From Planctomycetota bacterium (lineage in GTDB: Bacteria; Planctomycetota; Phycisphaerae; Phycisphaerales; SM1A02), in the NCBI GenBank assembly GCA_022560875.1, contig JADFSH010000008.1:1-54679 (forward strand): a stretch of DNA of 54,679 bases, in the 5' to 3' direction. Position numbers and translations under genes: made by a program. This document shows positions 26,392 through 38,300 of this stretch, in pieces. The notes under the pieces were generated by a model, which did no database searches, had not been told where the DNA came from, and saw only the letters and a list, made by a program, of their open reading frames with translations. Each line of letters opens with the position of its first letter. Position 1 is the stretch's first letter.

Positions 26392-29300
26392 TCAATCCTT
26401 CTTTTCCGGCTTCGGATCGATGATGTTTCCCTGGGCATCGTACAGATGTCCCGTGCCCCGCATGATGTTCCTGCGGATCTTCTCCATGATCTCATCGGGA
26501 ATCGACATTCGCTCAATCTCGTTGTTGGTCAGATCGTCAATGCGATCAAACTCGCTGGGGCTGTAGATAATGTGCGGGGTGAGGACAATGAGAAACTCCG
26601 TCTTCCGGTGTGTCTCGGTATGACTCCTGAACAGCCCGCCGATCAAGGGGAGATCACCGAGCAGCGGCACCTTCTGATCCCGACGCTCAAAACGATCGGA
26701 GATCAGCCCGCCGATGACAATCGTCTGCCCGTCGCGCACGGTGACGGTGGTAGTCATCACCCGTCGCGTGATAATCGGCGAGGAGAAATCCTCGGATATT
26801 TTCGTCGTCCGCGCGCTGAGTTCCGAGACTTCCGGGCTGATGACCATCCGCACGAAGCCATCGGGGTTGATTGAAGGCGTCACCCGGAGAATCACCCCCA
26901 CATCCTCCGGCGTCACCGACGACTGCTGGGTGCCCTGCTCGAACGAGGTGCTTTCCGGAACTCGTATCGTCTCGCCCACCTGAATCCGCGCCGTCTCATT
27001 GTTCGCGGCGATCACCGTCGGATTACTGAGCACCTGCACCCGGCCCTGGGCCTGCAATGCCTTGAAGAGCAGATCAAAATCACTGGAAACGATGGAAAGA
27101 TTCGGCACCCCCAACCCCGTGACCAGCGAGCTGGCAAGCCCGAATCCGCCGGATATGGACGTGTTGCCAAGATTTCCCAGCGCTTCAAAATCAACCCCGA
27201 AATCATCGGCATCGTCGAGCGTGACCTCCGCCAGCAAGACCTGGATCAACACCTGAGGCGGATCGACATCGAGGTCCTGGATGATGTCACGCACCCGATC
27301 CATGTAGCGCGGGCTCGCGCTGACGAGGACCGTATTCGACTTTTCATCGCCCACAATGGTTACTTCGCGTTCCAGCAGCCGTGCCGCTGACCCGATTTGA
27401 TCCGCGCTCAATGTGCTGATGAGTTTCTGTTGCTCGGTCTGCACGAATTCCGTGATAACGCGGGCGACATCTACCGCCATGGCGTTGCGCAGGGGATAGA
27501 TGAACGTCTCACGCTCGTTGGCCTTCAACTGGTCCAGCTCCTCCACCACACTGGCCACCAGGTCAAGATAGCTCGGGCTGCCGGAAACGAGCAGGCTGTT
27601 GGTGCGACTGTCCACGGTGATGGAAAGCTGCTGACGCTCGTCGGGCACGGCGGTCAGTTCCGCGTGACTGAGGCTGCCGATCACCGCCGGGCCTCCCCCG
27701 TCTTCGATGGACGGTTCGCGAGCCTCACTTCCCTCGCGGGGCTTGAGGACGAGCAGATTATTGTTGCGCCGGATATTGAACAGATCGGTCAGAATTTCCG
27801 CCATCGCCGTGGCGTCGGCGTTTTCCAGTTTGAAGATGCGAACTTTTTTCGCCCCGATGCTCGAATCATCGAGATCGCGGATCATCTGCTCGATCATTCG
27901 CATCGCATGCTGGGGAGCGGAAATGATAATCGTATTGGTGCGCAGATCGGGAGTGAGCGTGATGGATTCGCGCACGGCGGCACTGACTTCCATTTCAACC
28001 AGTTCCGTCTCATCCGCTTCGTCGTCTTCCAGACCCGGATCGCGCGTGATCCGGTGCAGGTATTTGAGCACGGTCGCCTGGCGTTGGCCACGCCTCGGGC
28101 CTATTCCCCGCCCTCCCAGCACATCCTCGATCAGGCTCACCGTCTCCAGGGCGTTGGCGGATTTGAGCGGGATGTACTTGATCTCCAGCACCGATGACGG
28201 CTTGGCCCCGTCGAGCTGCGCGATCAGTCCCCGCAGGGCGCGAACGTCATCAGCCGGGGCGTTGATGAGCACCGCGTTGAGACGATCGTCGGGGGTGACC
28301 CGCACCATCTTGCTCCCCCGCGTGCGATTGGCCTCATCGACATACAATTCGCCCAACACATCGACGATGTCGGCGGCCCGGCTCTTGCGGAGCGAGACGA
28401 TTTCAAACTCGCGACCGCTCTCGGGTTCCGCCCCCGCCTTCACCAGGACATCCACGAAGCTCCGCACCACATCCATGTTCTCCTCCGTGGCCGCGACGAT
28501 GAGGCTGTTGCTGGGCAGGTCGACATCGACGGTCACGCGATCGAGCGATGTCCTGGCCTCCCCCAGCGATTCCTGTCTTTGCTGCATCAATCGCTGAAGA
28601 CGTGGTGCGAGCAGGTCGGCCCGGTAATCGGGGTTCAGCGGAATCACATGCAAGCCGATGGCCGGATGCTCCGGCACCGCCGCGAGCCTCGTCACCAGAT
28701 CCTCGATCGAGGCGAGATCCTCGGGATTTGCCGCCACCAGCAGGCTGCTGGTGCGCGGGTCGGTCAGGACGAGCGGCTGCTGGCTATTGCGCAGTTCCGC
28801 GGGCTGGTCGGCATAACGCCGGTCCATGATCGCATTGATGGTCTCGGCAATCCGCGAAACATTGCCCTTCTCCACCCATAGCACCTGCAGAAGCGATGCC
28901 TCTGAAAGTGAGGAGCGATCGAGATCCCTGGCGAGCCTTTCTATGACCGCAAACGATTCATTGCCCGCGGCGATGATAAGGCTGTTGGTATGCGTATCGG
29001 GTAGGATCGTCGCCCGCTCAAGATCGGCCGTTTTCGGTTGCACCTGGCGCAGTCTTTCCAGCCGCGCATTCATGAGTTGTTGAATCAGGTTCGCCAGCCG
29101 GGTGGCCGAAGTATTTTCAAGGGCAATACGCCGGATTTCGCGAAGGTCCGGAGCCACCTCCGCATCGAGATTCTTGATCAGTTCCTCCAGAACGACGAAG
29201 CTGCGCGGACTCGTCGTCACAATCAGCGAATTGGTGCGCTCGTCGCCCTGCACGATCACCCGGTCTTCGGGCCGGATCGCCTTGGATTGCACCTGCTGAT

Positions 29301-32300
29301 CGAAGAGACGGGTGATGGTCACCGCGAGCCTCGCCGCGGAGGCGTGCTCGATGGGGTAGATGCGCACCGCGGCGCTGGGGGAGGCCGCTTCGATATCAAG
29401 CATGGCCACCAACTCGGAAATGATTTCCAGATTCGCGGGCGTACCCACGATAATCAGGGCGTTGAGTTGCGGCTCGGGGAGGATAAGCAATCGGGTCATG
29501 GGATGGAAGACATCGGACTCGATCACCGCCCCGCCGTTCTCCCGGATGCGCGCCATCCGCAGCCGCGCGATCTGACGCTGCATGGGGGTGGACTGGGGCA
29601 GGTTCGTAGCCCCTTCAACCAGCATCTGCTGGATCGTCCGGGCGAGGTTCGTCGCATCGGCATGACGCAGCATGATGATGCGCGGCTCGACCCACCCGGT
29701 CGATACGTCAGAATCGAGTCGCTGCATCAGCACTTCCACCAGCGCCACCGACTCCTCCTTGCCCGCCACGATCACGGTGTTGGTCCGCTCGTCCACGCTC
29801 AGGGCGATGTCATCGAGCAAAGCCCGGCCCACGGCGCTATCCGGCAGGCCCTCGAGGTCCGTTCCCGGCTCGCGACCGAGACCCTTGCCCTGCGCAAACA
29901 GCTCGCGCACGATGCGGGCAAACTGATCGGCGGCAATGTTCTGAAGCGGATAGATCTGCACCGTCACCGCATCGGTGATGGGAAGTTCGTCAAACATGGC
30001 GATTATCTGCTCCAGGGCGTTGACGTTGGCCTCGGTAGAACTGATGACCAGCGCGTTGAGATCCTCATCGGTAACGATGCGAATCGGCTGGGTCAGGTCG
30101 AGAGCCACAGTGCGATCGCCAGCCCGCACGGACAACCGCCGGATCTGCTCCTGCACGGCCCGGGCCAGGGGCGTCTGCACCTGCTGATCCGCGGGATGAA
30201 GCACCTGCGTAAGAATGTCGGCGACGGCCCCCGCCCGAGCCTTGCGGAGCTTGATGACCCGCGTCTGGGCCTGACCAAACTGCGGCTCGGCGTCGATCGC
30301 CTTGATGATGCCCACGATCGTGTCCTTGTCCACGGGGTTGGCGATGACCATGATCGCCCTGCGCCCCGCGAGGGAACTGACCTTGATTGGTTCGGTCACG
30401 ATCTTCGAGACCGAGTCGTCGCTCTGGGGCTTGTCGAGGCCGATGGTTTCGATGATCGACTTCGCCGCCTCCGGAGAGACGTGCTGAAGCTCGATGATGA
30501 AGATGCTCTGTCCCGCGGCGGGAACCAGCGCATCCAGCTCCTCAACCGTCTGCTTGATTTCTTCATACATCGCCACCGTGCTGGCGATCACCAGGGCGTT
30601 GCTCTGTCTATCGACCTGGATCGACAATGGCTGGTTGGCTTGCCGGGCCTTTTCCGCGTAAGCATCGGTGATCGCGGTGGCGACCCTCCCCGCCGGCGCG
30701 GCCCGCAACTTCAGAACGTGCACCGACAATCCCTTGGTCGAGGCTTCATCCTGCAGGGCTTCCGCCAGGGCTTTGATCTGGGCGAACTCCTCAGCCTCGG
30801 CCCGCACGATAATCGAGTTCGAGGTGGGATCGCCCACGATCCGCAGGGCTCGGCGGCCCCGATCGTCGGTGGACTGGTTGTAAAGCCGGCTCAACGATGC
30901 CGCCAGTTGCTCGGGATCGCCATTGCGCACATTGATGATCTGCGGGGGGGGCAGCTTGGCATAATCCGCCACATCAAGTTGCTCGATGATCTGCTCGATC
31001 TTGCGCATGTTCTGCCGGCTTGCAGAAACGATGACGGAATTCGTCTGGGGTTCTGCGCTGGCCCGCACCCATTCATCGACCTCGACGAGCACGGTCGGGC
31101 TTTGGGACTCATCGCGACGATTGTTCAGTTCCCCGTCCCCCCCGGCCCGCCGACGCTCACGGCGAGAATCGTTGCGCTGGCCCCGCTCGAACGATCCCTG
31201 GAAAGCTTCATTGATCGCCCGCGCCACGCTCCGGGCGTCGGCATAGGTCAGCGGCATGACTTTCAATTGAAGGGACGAATCGTACTCTTCGCTGTCCAGT
31301 TCCGTCAGCAACGCGCGAATACTCTCCCACTCGCTTTCATCGGCGGAAATCACGAGGCTGTTCGTCGCGGGGTCGGCGACGATCCGGGTATTGATCTTGC
31401 CCGGGGTGTCCGCCTCGATCGCAAACGGGCCGTAAAACACCGACAATGCTTCCTGGATCTTCTCCGCCTCGGCAAATTTCAGCGGCACGAAGTCCGTGAT
31501 ACGCTGACGGGCCATCGGCTGGTCGATCTCCGCCACGATTCTGGTGATCTGCTCAAACTGATCGGCGGTCGCGGCAATGATGAGATGATTCTCCAGCCGG
31601 TTGTAATCAACCTTCGGCTCCGGCTGATCGTTCTCCGCCATCCCCCGGGTGAATTGCCTCAAGGTAAACCACACGTCCGATGCGACGGCATGTTCGAGCG
31701 GGATGATGCGATACTCGATCGGACTTACGGTCGGTTTCTGGTCGATCTGCTCGATCAGCGACTCGATGACCGAAAACGACTCTTCGGTCGCGGTGACGAT
31801 GATGCTGTTGGAGCGACGATCGGCGACGATTCGGGCCTTCACCTCGACCGCTTCCCCGCCATCCTCGGATCTGATGGTGATACCCCGCGTCTCGCCCTTG
31901 GCATCGAGCTGGAGGGTTTCGGTGAGAATGCGAACGACATCCCGGGCCCGACCGCCTTTCAGCTCGTAGGTGCGAATGATCGTCTCGTCACTCGCCGCCG
32001 GCGAGTCGAGCTGCACGACAAGAGCCCGGGCCTGTGCGAACTGCTGCTTTGGGGCGTTGATGATGAGACTGTTGGTACGTGCATCCGGCGTCACCACCAG
32101 GCTCTGGCCGGTTCGACGGCTGAACTGCTCGCGGAGGATCCGGGCGATTTCATCCGCATTCCCGTCGGTCAGCACAATGATCTCCATGACCCGCTCGCCG
32201 GTCACGTCGGGCTGATCGAGACGCGACAGCAGATCGCGCAAGGTGGCGAGATCTTCCGCCCCGGCTGACACAATCAGGGAGTTCGCTGAATCGCTGGCAA

Positions 32301-35300
32301 TGATTGTCGCGCTGCTGGGCGGGGCGTTCGTGGCCTGCGCGCGATCCTGCAGGAATTGCCGGAGGGTTCGGGCCAGATCCCGAGCCTGGGCAAACTCGAT
32401 GGGCAGTACCTGAATCTCCTGCACGCCTTTGGCAAACTGACTTTCAAGATTTTCAATGATCGTCGCGATTTCCTCGTGCTCGCGGGCGGTGGCCGACACG
32501 ATCAGGGTCTTGGTCTGGTTATCGACGCGGATCTTGACCTCGTTGGGATCGGATGGCTGCCACCAACGTCGGGGACGGTCGATGTCGGTGAAGATCTCCC
32601 GCAACAGATCCTGCGTCACGCTGATTTGCGCATTGCGAATGGGATAGAGCTTCACGATTCGCTGCGTACCTTCGGGTTTGGGGGCGTCGAGCATCTCAAT
32701 GAGACTTTCGACGACCTGAAACTTGTCGCCTTCGCCGGTGACGATCAGGGCATTGAGGCGTTCGTCGGCCCGAACGGCGATCGTACCGCGATTGCGTTGC
32801 TGGGTGTTCCGGCCGCTCCACCAGAAGATGAACGGCTGCTGGTTATAGAGCAGGTCGCTGAGCAGCCCCTGCACGGTGGTTTGAATCTCCGATGCCTTGG
32901 CGTGCTTGAGTTGGAAGACGCGAAACGTCAACGCCCCGCTGGCCTGGGCGGTATCAAACTGCTTGACCAGACGGCTGATCTCCTCGAAATCCTCATCGGA
33001 GGCGGCGATGAGCAGCGTGCGACTCTCCTCGATGCCGGTGATGGACACCTGCCGGCTCCGGGATCGACGGCCGCGTCCCTGGGAGGCGATCTTCGCCCGA
33101 TCATCAAAGAACTGCTGCAACGCCTGGGCGACGTTCCGGGCGCTGGCGTGTTCCAGCACCATGGTCCGCACCTTGAATTCGCTCGTCGCTTTCCGATCGA
33201 TCTGCTTCAACACCGCGTCGATTTCGCTCCTGACATCGTCAGGAGCGCGCACCAGGAGTACGCCCGAACTATCGTCGGGAACGATCAGGGTCGAGGCCTT
33301 TCGAGACTGATCCGAACCGATGATGGTCTGTTTGAGGATGCGCGCCACCTCGCTGGGCAGGGCCGCGGTCAGCTCGATGATCTTCAGCGGATGCGAATCG
33401 TCATCGAACTTGCGATCGAGTCCGACCAGCAGTGAGTCGATCTCCGCAAGCTGCTCGGGGGAGGCGGTCACCAGCAGGGTGTTGGTCCGCTCATCCGCAG
33501 CGAACTCCGGCTGAATCGCCTCCGGCCCTTGTCGCTGCCTTAATGACTGGTAGCGCACCCGGAAGACGTTGCGTAATGTTCTCCTCAATTCCTCGGCATC
33601 AGCATAGTGCAGGGGATACAGCTTGAGGGTGCTTTGCACATTCACCGGGGTCTGGTCGATGAGTTCGATGAACTGATCGATGAAGCCGATGGCGTCCATC
33701 GGCCCCATGACGATGAGCGAATTGGTCTGAACATCGCTGGAGATGCGGATGCGATTGGGGTCGAAGATCGCGTCGATGGATTTGCCTTCGGCCAGCAGCT
33801 TGATGGCGAGATTGCGCATCCGCTGTACCTGACGCCCACCCCCGGCTCTCCGCCCCCGCCCCCCGGACCCGGCGGGAGGATCGATGAGATTTCGGACGGT
33901 TCGCTCGGCGCGTTCGGCGGTGATGGTATGAAGCGGGTATATCTTCACTATGACCTGCTCGGTAGCCTGGGGTTGGCTCATTGCCGTCACCAGGTCGGCG
34001 ATGGTCTCAAAGTCGGTGTCGTTGCAAGCGACGATGAGGGCATTGCCCGCAACATCGGCGACGATGGAAACCCGCCTTCGTATGTCGCCCCGCTTCCCAC
34101 CCGGCGGGGTCATCTGATTCAGGGTCTGGGAAACGAGTTGGGCGAGTTGCCGCGCATCGATTGATTCCGTCAGGGCGATATAGCGGATCGTCGCGGGCAG
34201 GGCGGGGATCTGATCCTGAAGCTGGCGGGCCAGATCCGCCAGACGCTGAACCATTCTTGACGATCCGGTCACGATAATGCTGTTGGTGGCGGGGTCGATG
34301 GCGATGATGATGTCGCCGAAGACCTCATCAAGCGCAAGAGCCTCGAGGTCGGCGGCATCATCATCACTTTCGTCGGACTGATCCTGAACCGGATCGATCG
34401 CACCCAACACAAGCAGAGTGATCTTCTCAACCAGCGACCCCCCGGAATTCAAACTTACCCCGCGCGGGGATGCACCCTCATCCGACTTGCCGGGGGCTTC
34501 ACCGACCTTCCGCCTGCGTTTCAAAAGATCCTCGACGGTGATGATTTCCACCCGACTGCCCGAACCCCGATCCAGCAGACGCTTGAGCGTATTGGCAATG
34601 TCCTCGGCAGACGCCTTGGCCGGGTCGATGGGGATCATTCGCATCTCGCGAGAGGTGGAGAGGGTGGCGAGATCAATCTGCTGGACAATCTCGGCGATCG
34701 TCGCAAACTGCTTTTCCGTCGCTCGCACCAGCAGCGAATTGCTCGCGGCATCCACCCGAATGGTCGGCGGCTGATCGGCCTCATCACGCTCGGAAAAGAT
34801 CGACTCCAGGTTGCTCGCCAGTTCCCGGGCATCGGCGTTCTCGATCACCAGCACCCGTACCGTGCGGATCGAGTAGCCTTCAAGCTGGGCGGGATCGACA
34901 TCAAGCTGGGCGACCATCTGCTCGGCGATGTTCAGGACCGAGGGCGGGGCGGAGATGACCACCGCGTTGAGCCGCGCATCGGCGGCGACGCGAACCTCCG
35001 GACCCGTATCGGGCAGCGGGCTGCGTCTTCGGATGGCATCGTACTGGAGCCAGATGGGAATCTGCTCCCCGGCCAGCAACTGTTCGACGATCGGCGCGAC
35101 GTTCTCCGCCCGGGCGTGCTTCAGGAAAACCGTGCGGACCTGAATCTGATCCGCCGAGGTCCCCTGATCCAGCGCTTCGATGATTGATTCGATCCGGGCA
35201 AGTTGCGAGGTGGCGGCGGTGACCAGAACCGAGTTGCTCGACGGTTCGGCGATCACGACCACCCTGGGCAGTCCGGGCTCGCCGGCCGCCCTGGCTTCCA

Positions 35301-38300
35301 TCGCGCTGCGCACCGCCGCCGCTACATCTTCCGCCTGGGCCTGGGTGAGGTTGAAAATGCGCACGTCGATGGCCGAAGCCTCGCCCCGAGGCTGGTCGAG
35401 TTGGGCGATGAGTTGATTCGCCAGTTCCATAAGCTCCGCCGGCGCACTCAGCAGAAGACGATTGCCCGCGACATCCGCCGTGACCCCGGGGCGACCGATG
35501 GTGATTCCCGCCCGGGCGATCGCCCGCAGGGTTTTCGGCCAGCGGGCCTGGTCATTGAGCATGGGCGTCACCACCCGGGCCACGACGCTCGCATCGGAGT
35601 GTTGCAGGGAAACGATCCGGAAATCCATCTGCGGGGCGGTCAGCGAGTCTGCATCCCATTTCGCCAGCAGTTCCATCGCCCGGCTGACTTCCTCGTCATT
35701 GCCGATCACCACGATCGCCCCGCTGCGAGGTTCGGCGATGAGTTCCAAAGTCGAGCGCCGACCGGAGATGCGCGTCGAATCAATGATCCGCTGTACGCTC
35801 CGGGCCAAAGCCCCGGAATCCGCATTGCTCGGGGTGAAGGTCTGATAAGCGCGGCCGGACATCTCATCCGGCTGGTCGAGTTTCTCAATCATGGCTTCGG
35901 CCAGGGCCACCGTGCGCTGCGGCCCGGAGACGATAAGGCTGTTGGTTCTGGGATCCGATTCCACGCGAATGGTCGGGGTGAGGGAGACACGGCCCCGGCT
36001 GCGCCGGATACGCTCGAGAATCAGCCTGGGATCGGTGGCCATCTGATCGTTGAGGAGATTCTGCACCAGCGGGGCGATGCTCTGGGCATCGGCATACGTC
36101 AGCTTGAACGTCTTGGCGTCGATCGCATCGAGGGAGGGTCGCTCATCCAGCGGCTTGATAAGCTTTTCCACCTCCTCCACGTCCTGAACAAGCCCGACGA
36201 GAATCAGGGCGTTCGCCCCCGTGGCGGGAATGAGCTTCACGTTCATCCGCTCGCCCGTCGTCTTGCTGATCATGCTGGACAGGGCATCACGCAACGATGA
36301 ACTCACCTCAAGGGCGTCGGCGAAGATCAAGGGCCTGACCCGCACGATGGGATCGCTCAGGGCTGCCGTGGAATCATCGAGCTGCTCGATAAGCTCTTCG
36401 ACCACGGGCATGATCGCGGTCGGGGCGGAAATGATCAGGGTGTTGGTCTTGGGATCGGCGGTGACGTTGAGCAGTGATTTCACGTTCGCCCCCGCATCCG
36501 GCACATCCTGCTCGATGCGAGCCAGCAGCACATCCTGCAGCATCTTCGCCAGCGATTCGGCGCGGGCATGCTGGAGCTTGAAGAACCGCAGCGACGTTGC
36601 GGGTCCGGCTCGCTTCACGTCGAGTTCCGACAGCACCTGCTCGACGCGCTCGAATATCTCCACCGGCCCCGAAATGATGAGGGTCTGGCTTGCGGATTCG
36701 ATATTGACGGTGATTGGGGTGCGCCGATCGAGGCCCCGGGGATTGAGGCTCCCCGATGCTGAAAGCTGCTTGAGGGTGGTCGCGAGGGAATTGAGATCGG
36801 CATGCACGACCTGATAGGTGCGCACTTCCGTGGCATCGAGGATCTTCTGCCGATCAAGTTGTTCGACGAGATTTTCAAATCCCGCCATCCGCTGAATCGG
36901 GGCATCCACGATGAGCGAATTCGTCTGCGGATCGGCGCGAACCACGATCTCGCGCGGCTCCTGAAGGTGATACATCAATCGCCCCCGCCGATCGCGGGGC
37001 ACCGGAGGCTGGGGGAACATTTCGTCGATCGTTTTCGCCAGCTCCTCGGCCCGGGCGACCTGAAGCGGGAAAATGCGGATCTCACGCCCGGTGTAATCCA
37101 TGCGATCCGCCTGGTTGATCTCGGTCACGATCGCCTGGATCTCGGGCAGCACATCCGGATGTGCCGCCACGATGAGCGAATTGGTATTGACATCGGCGGT
37201 TATGGTGACCGGCTTTTCGTTGCGCTCCTCGACGCTGCGCTGGTTGTACTGCCTGGTCAGCGCGCTGGCCATGTTTCTCGCATCAGCCACGCGAAGCTGG
37301 AGGATGCGCAGGGGCGGGGTTTCCTTCTGATCCAGCTTGTCCATGCTCTTTAGCAGCGACTGGATGATCGCGTGCTGCTGAGGCTGGGCGGCAATGATGA
37401 TCGAGTTGGTACGCTCGATGACCTCGATCAGCGGCGGCAGGCCGAATCGACCGCCGACCATCGCCAGCTCGCTGGAAGTCAGTCCCCGTAGAAATTCCGC
37501 CGCTTCAGTGGCATCGACATATTCCAGGCCGATCACCCGCACGTCCGGCGGGGGGCCGATGCTGTCCTGAAGCTCATTGAGAATCGACACGAAGCGAAGC
37601 AGCGCTTCATCCTCCGCCACCACCAGCAGAGCCCCGTTCTCTCGATCGATCTCCACGCTCACCGGCCTGGCATCGGGATTGCCCCGCGTCTGCTCTTCGT
37701 ACAGACGCTGGGCGCGATCGCCGATCGTCTGCGGATCGACACCCGTCACCTCAAACACCCGCAGCGAACGCGGCACGGGGACGGCCTGTAAGTCGGCTAG
37801 AATTTGCTCGGTCTTGGCAAAGGTCACTTCATCGCCCGCCACAATGAGCGTGCGCGACTTCGGCTCGGCCTGCACGATGACCTCCACCGGCTTGCTGCCG
37901 TCTTCGGGCTGAAGGCTCATCACTCCCCGGCGGGCGAGTTCGTTGATAGTGCGGGCGATGTCGATCGGGTCGCCCCGCTCGATGTGATAGGTTCGCAACT
38001 GGGCGGTGGGCGGCAGCTTCACGCGATCAAGCTGCTCCACCAACGCTTCGAATGACGCGCGACGCTCGATCGGGGCCTCGATGATGAGCGTATTGGTCGA
38101 GGCATCGGCGGAGACATGCACTTCCTTGGGCTTCTGAAGATGAGGCATCGGTCGCCCCCGCCGATCGCGAGGCATGGGGGGCTGGGGATAGAGCTTGTCC
38201 AGGGCCGCCGCCAGGTCCGTGGCCCGCGCGAGCTTGAGCGGGTAGATCATCGTTTCGCGGTCGGAACCCTGCTCCCCGGAGCGGTTCACCCCATCCACGA

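Noticed and set aside
29038-32268. A 1076-codon open frame on the plus strand
   Set aside because: It lies antisense to the giant secretin. It comes from the codon bias of the repeated gene, has no recognisable domain, is His/Arg/Asp-rich in a shadow-like way, and lacks a ribosome binding site.
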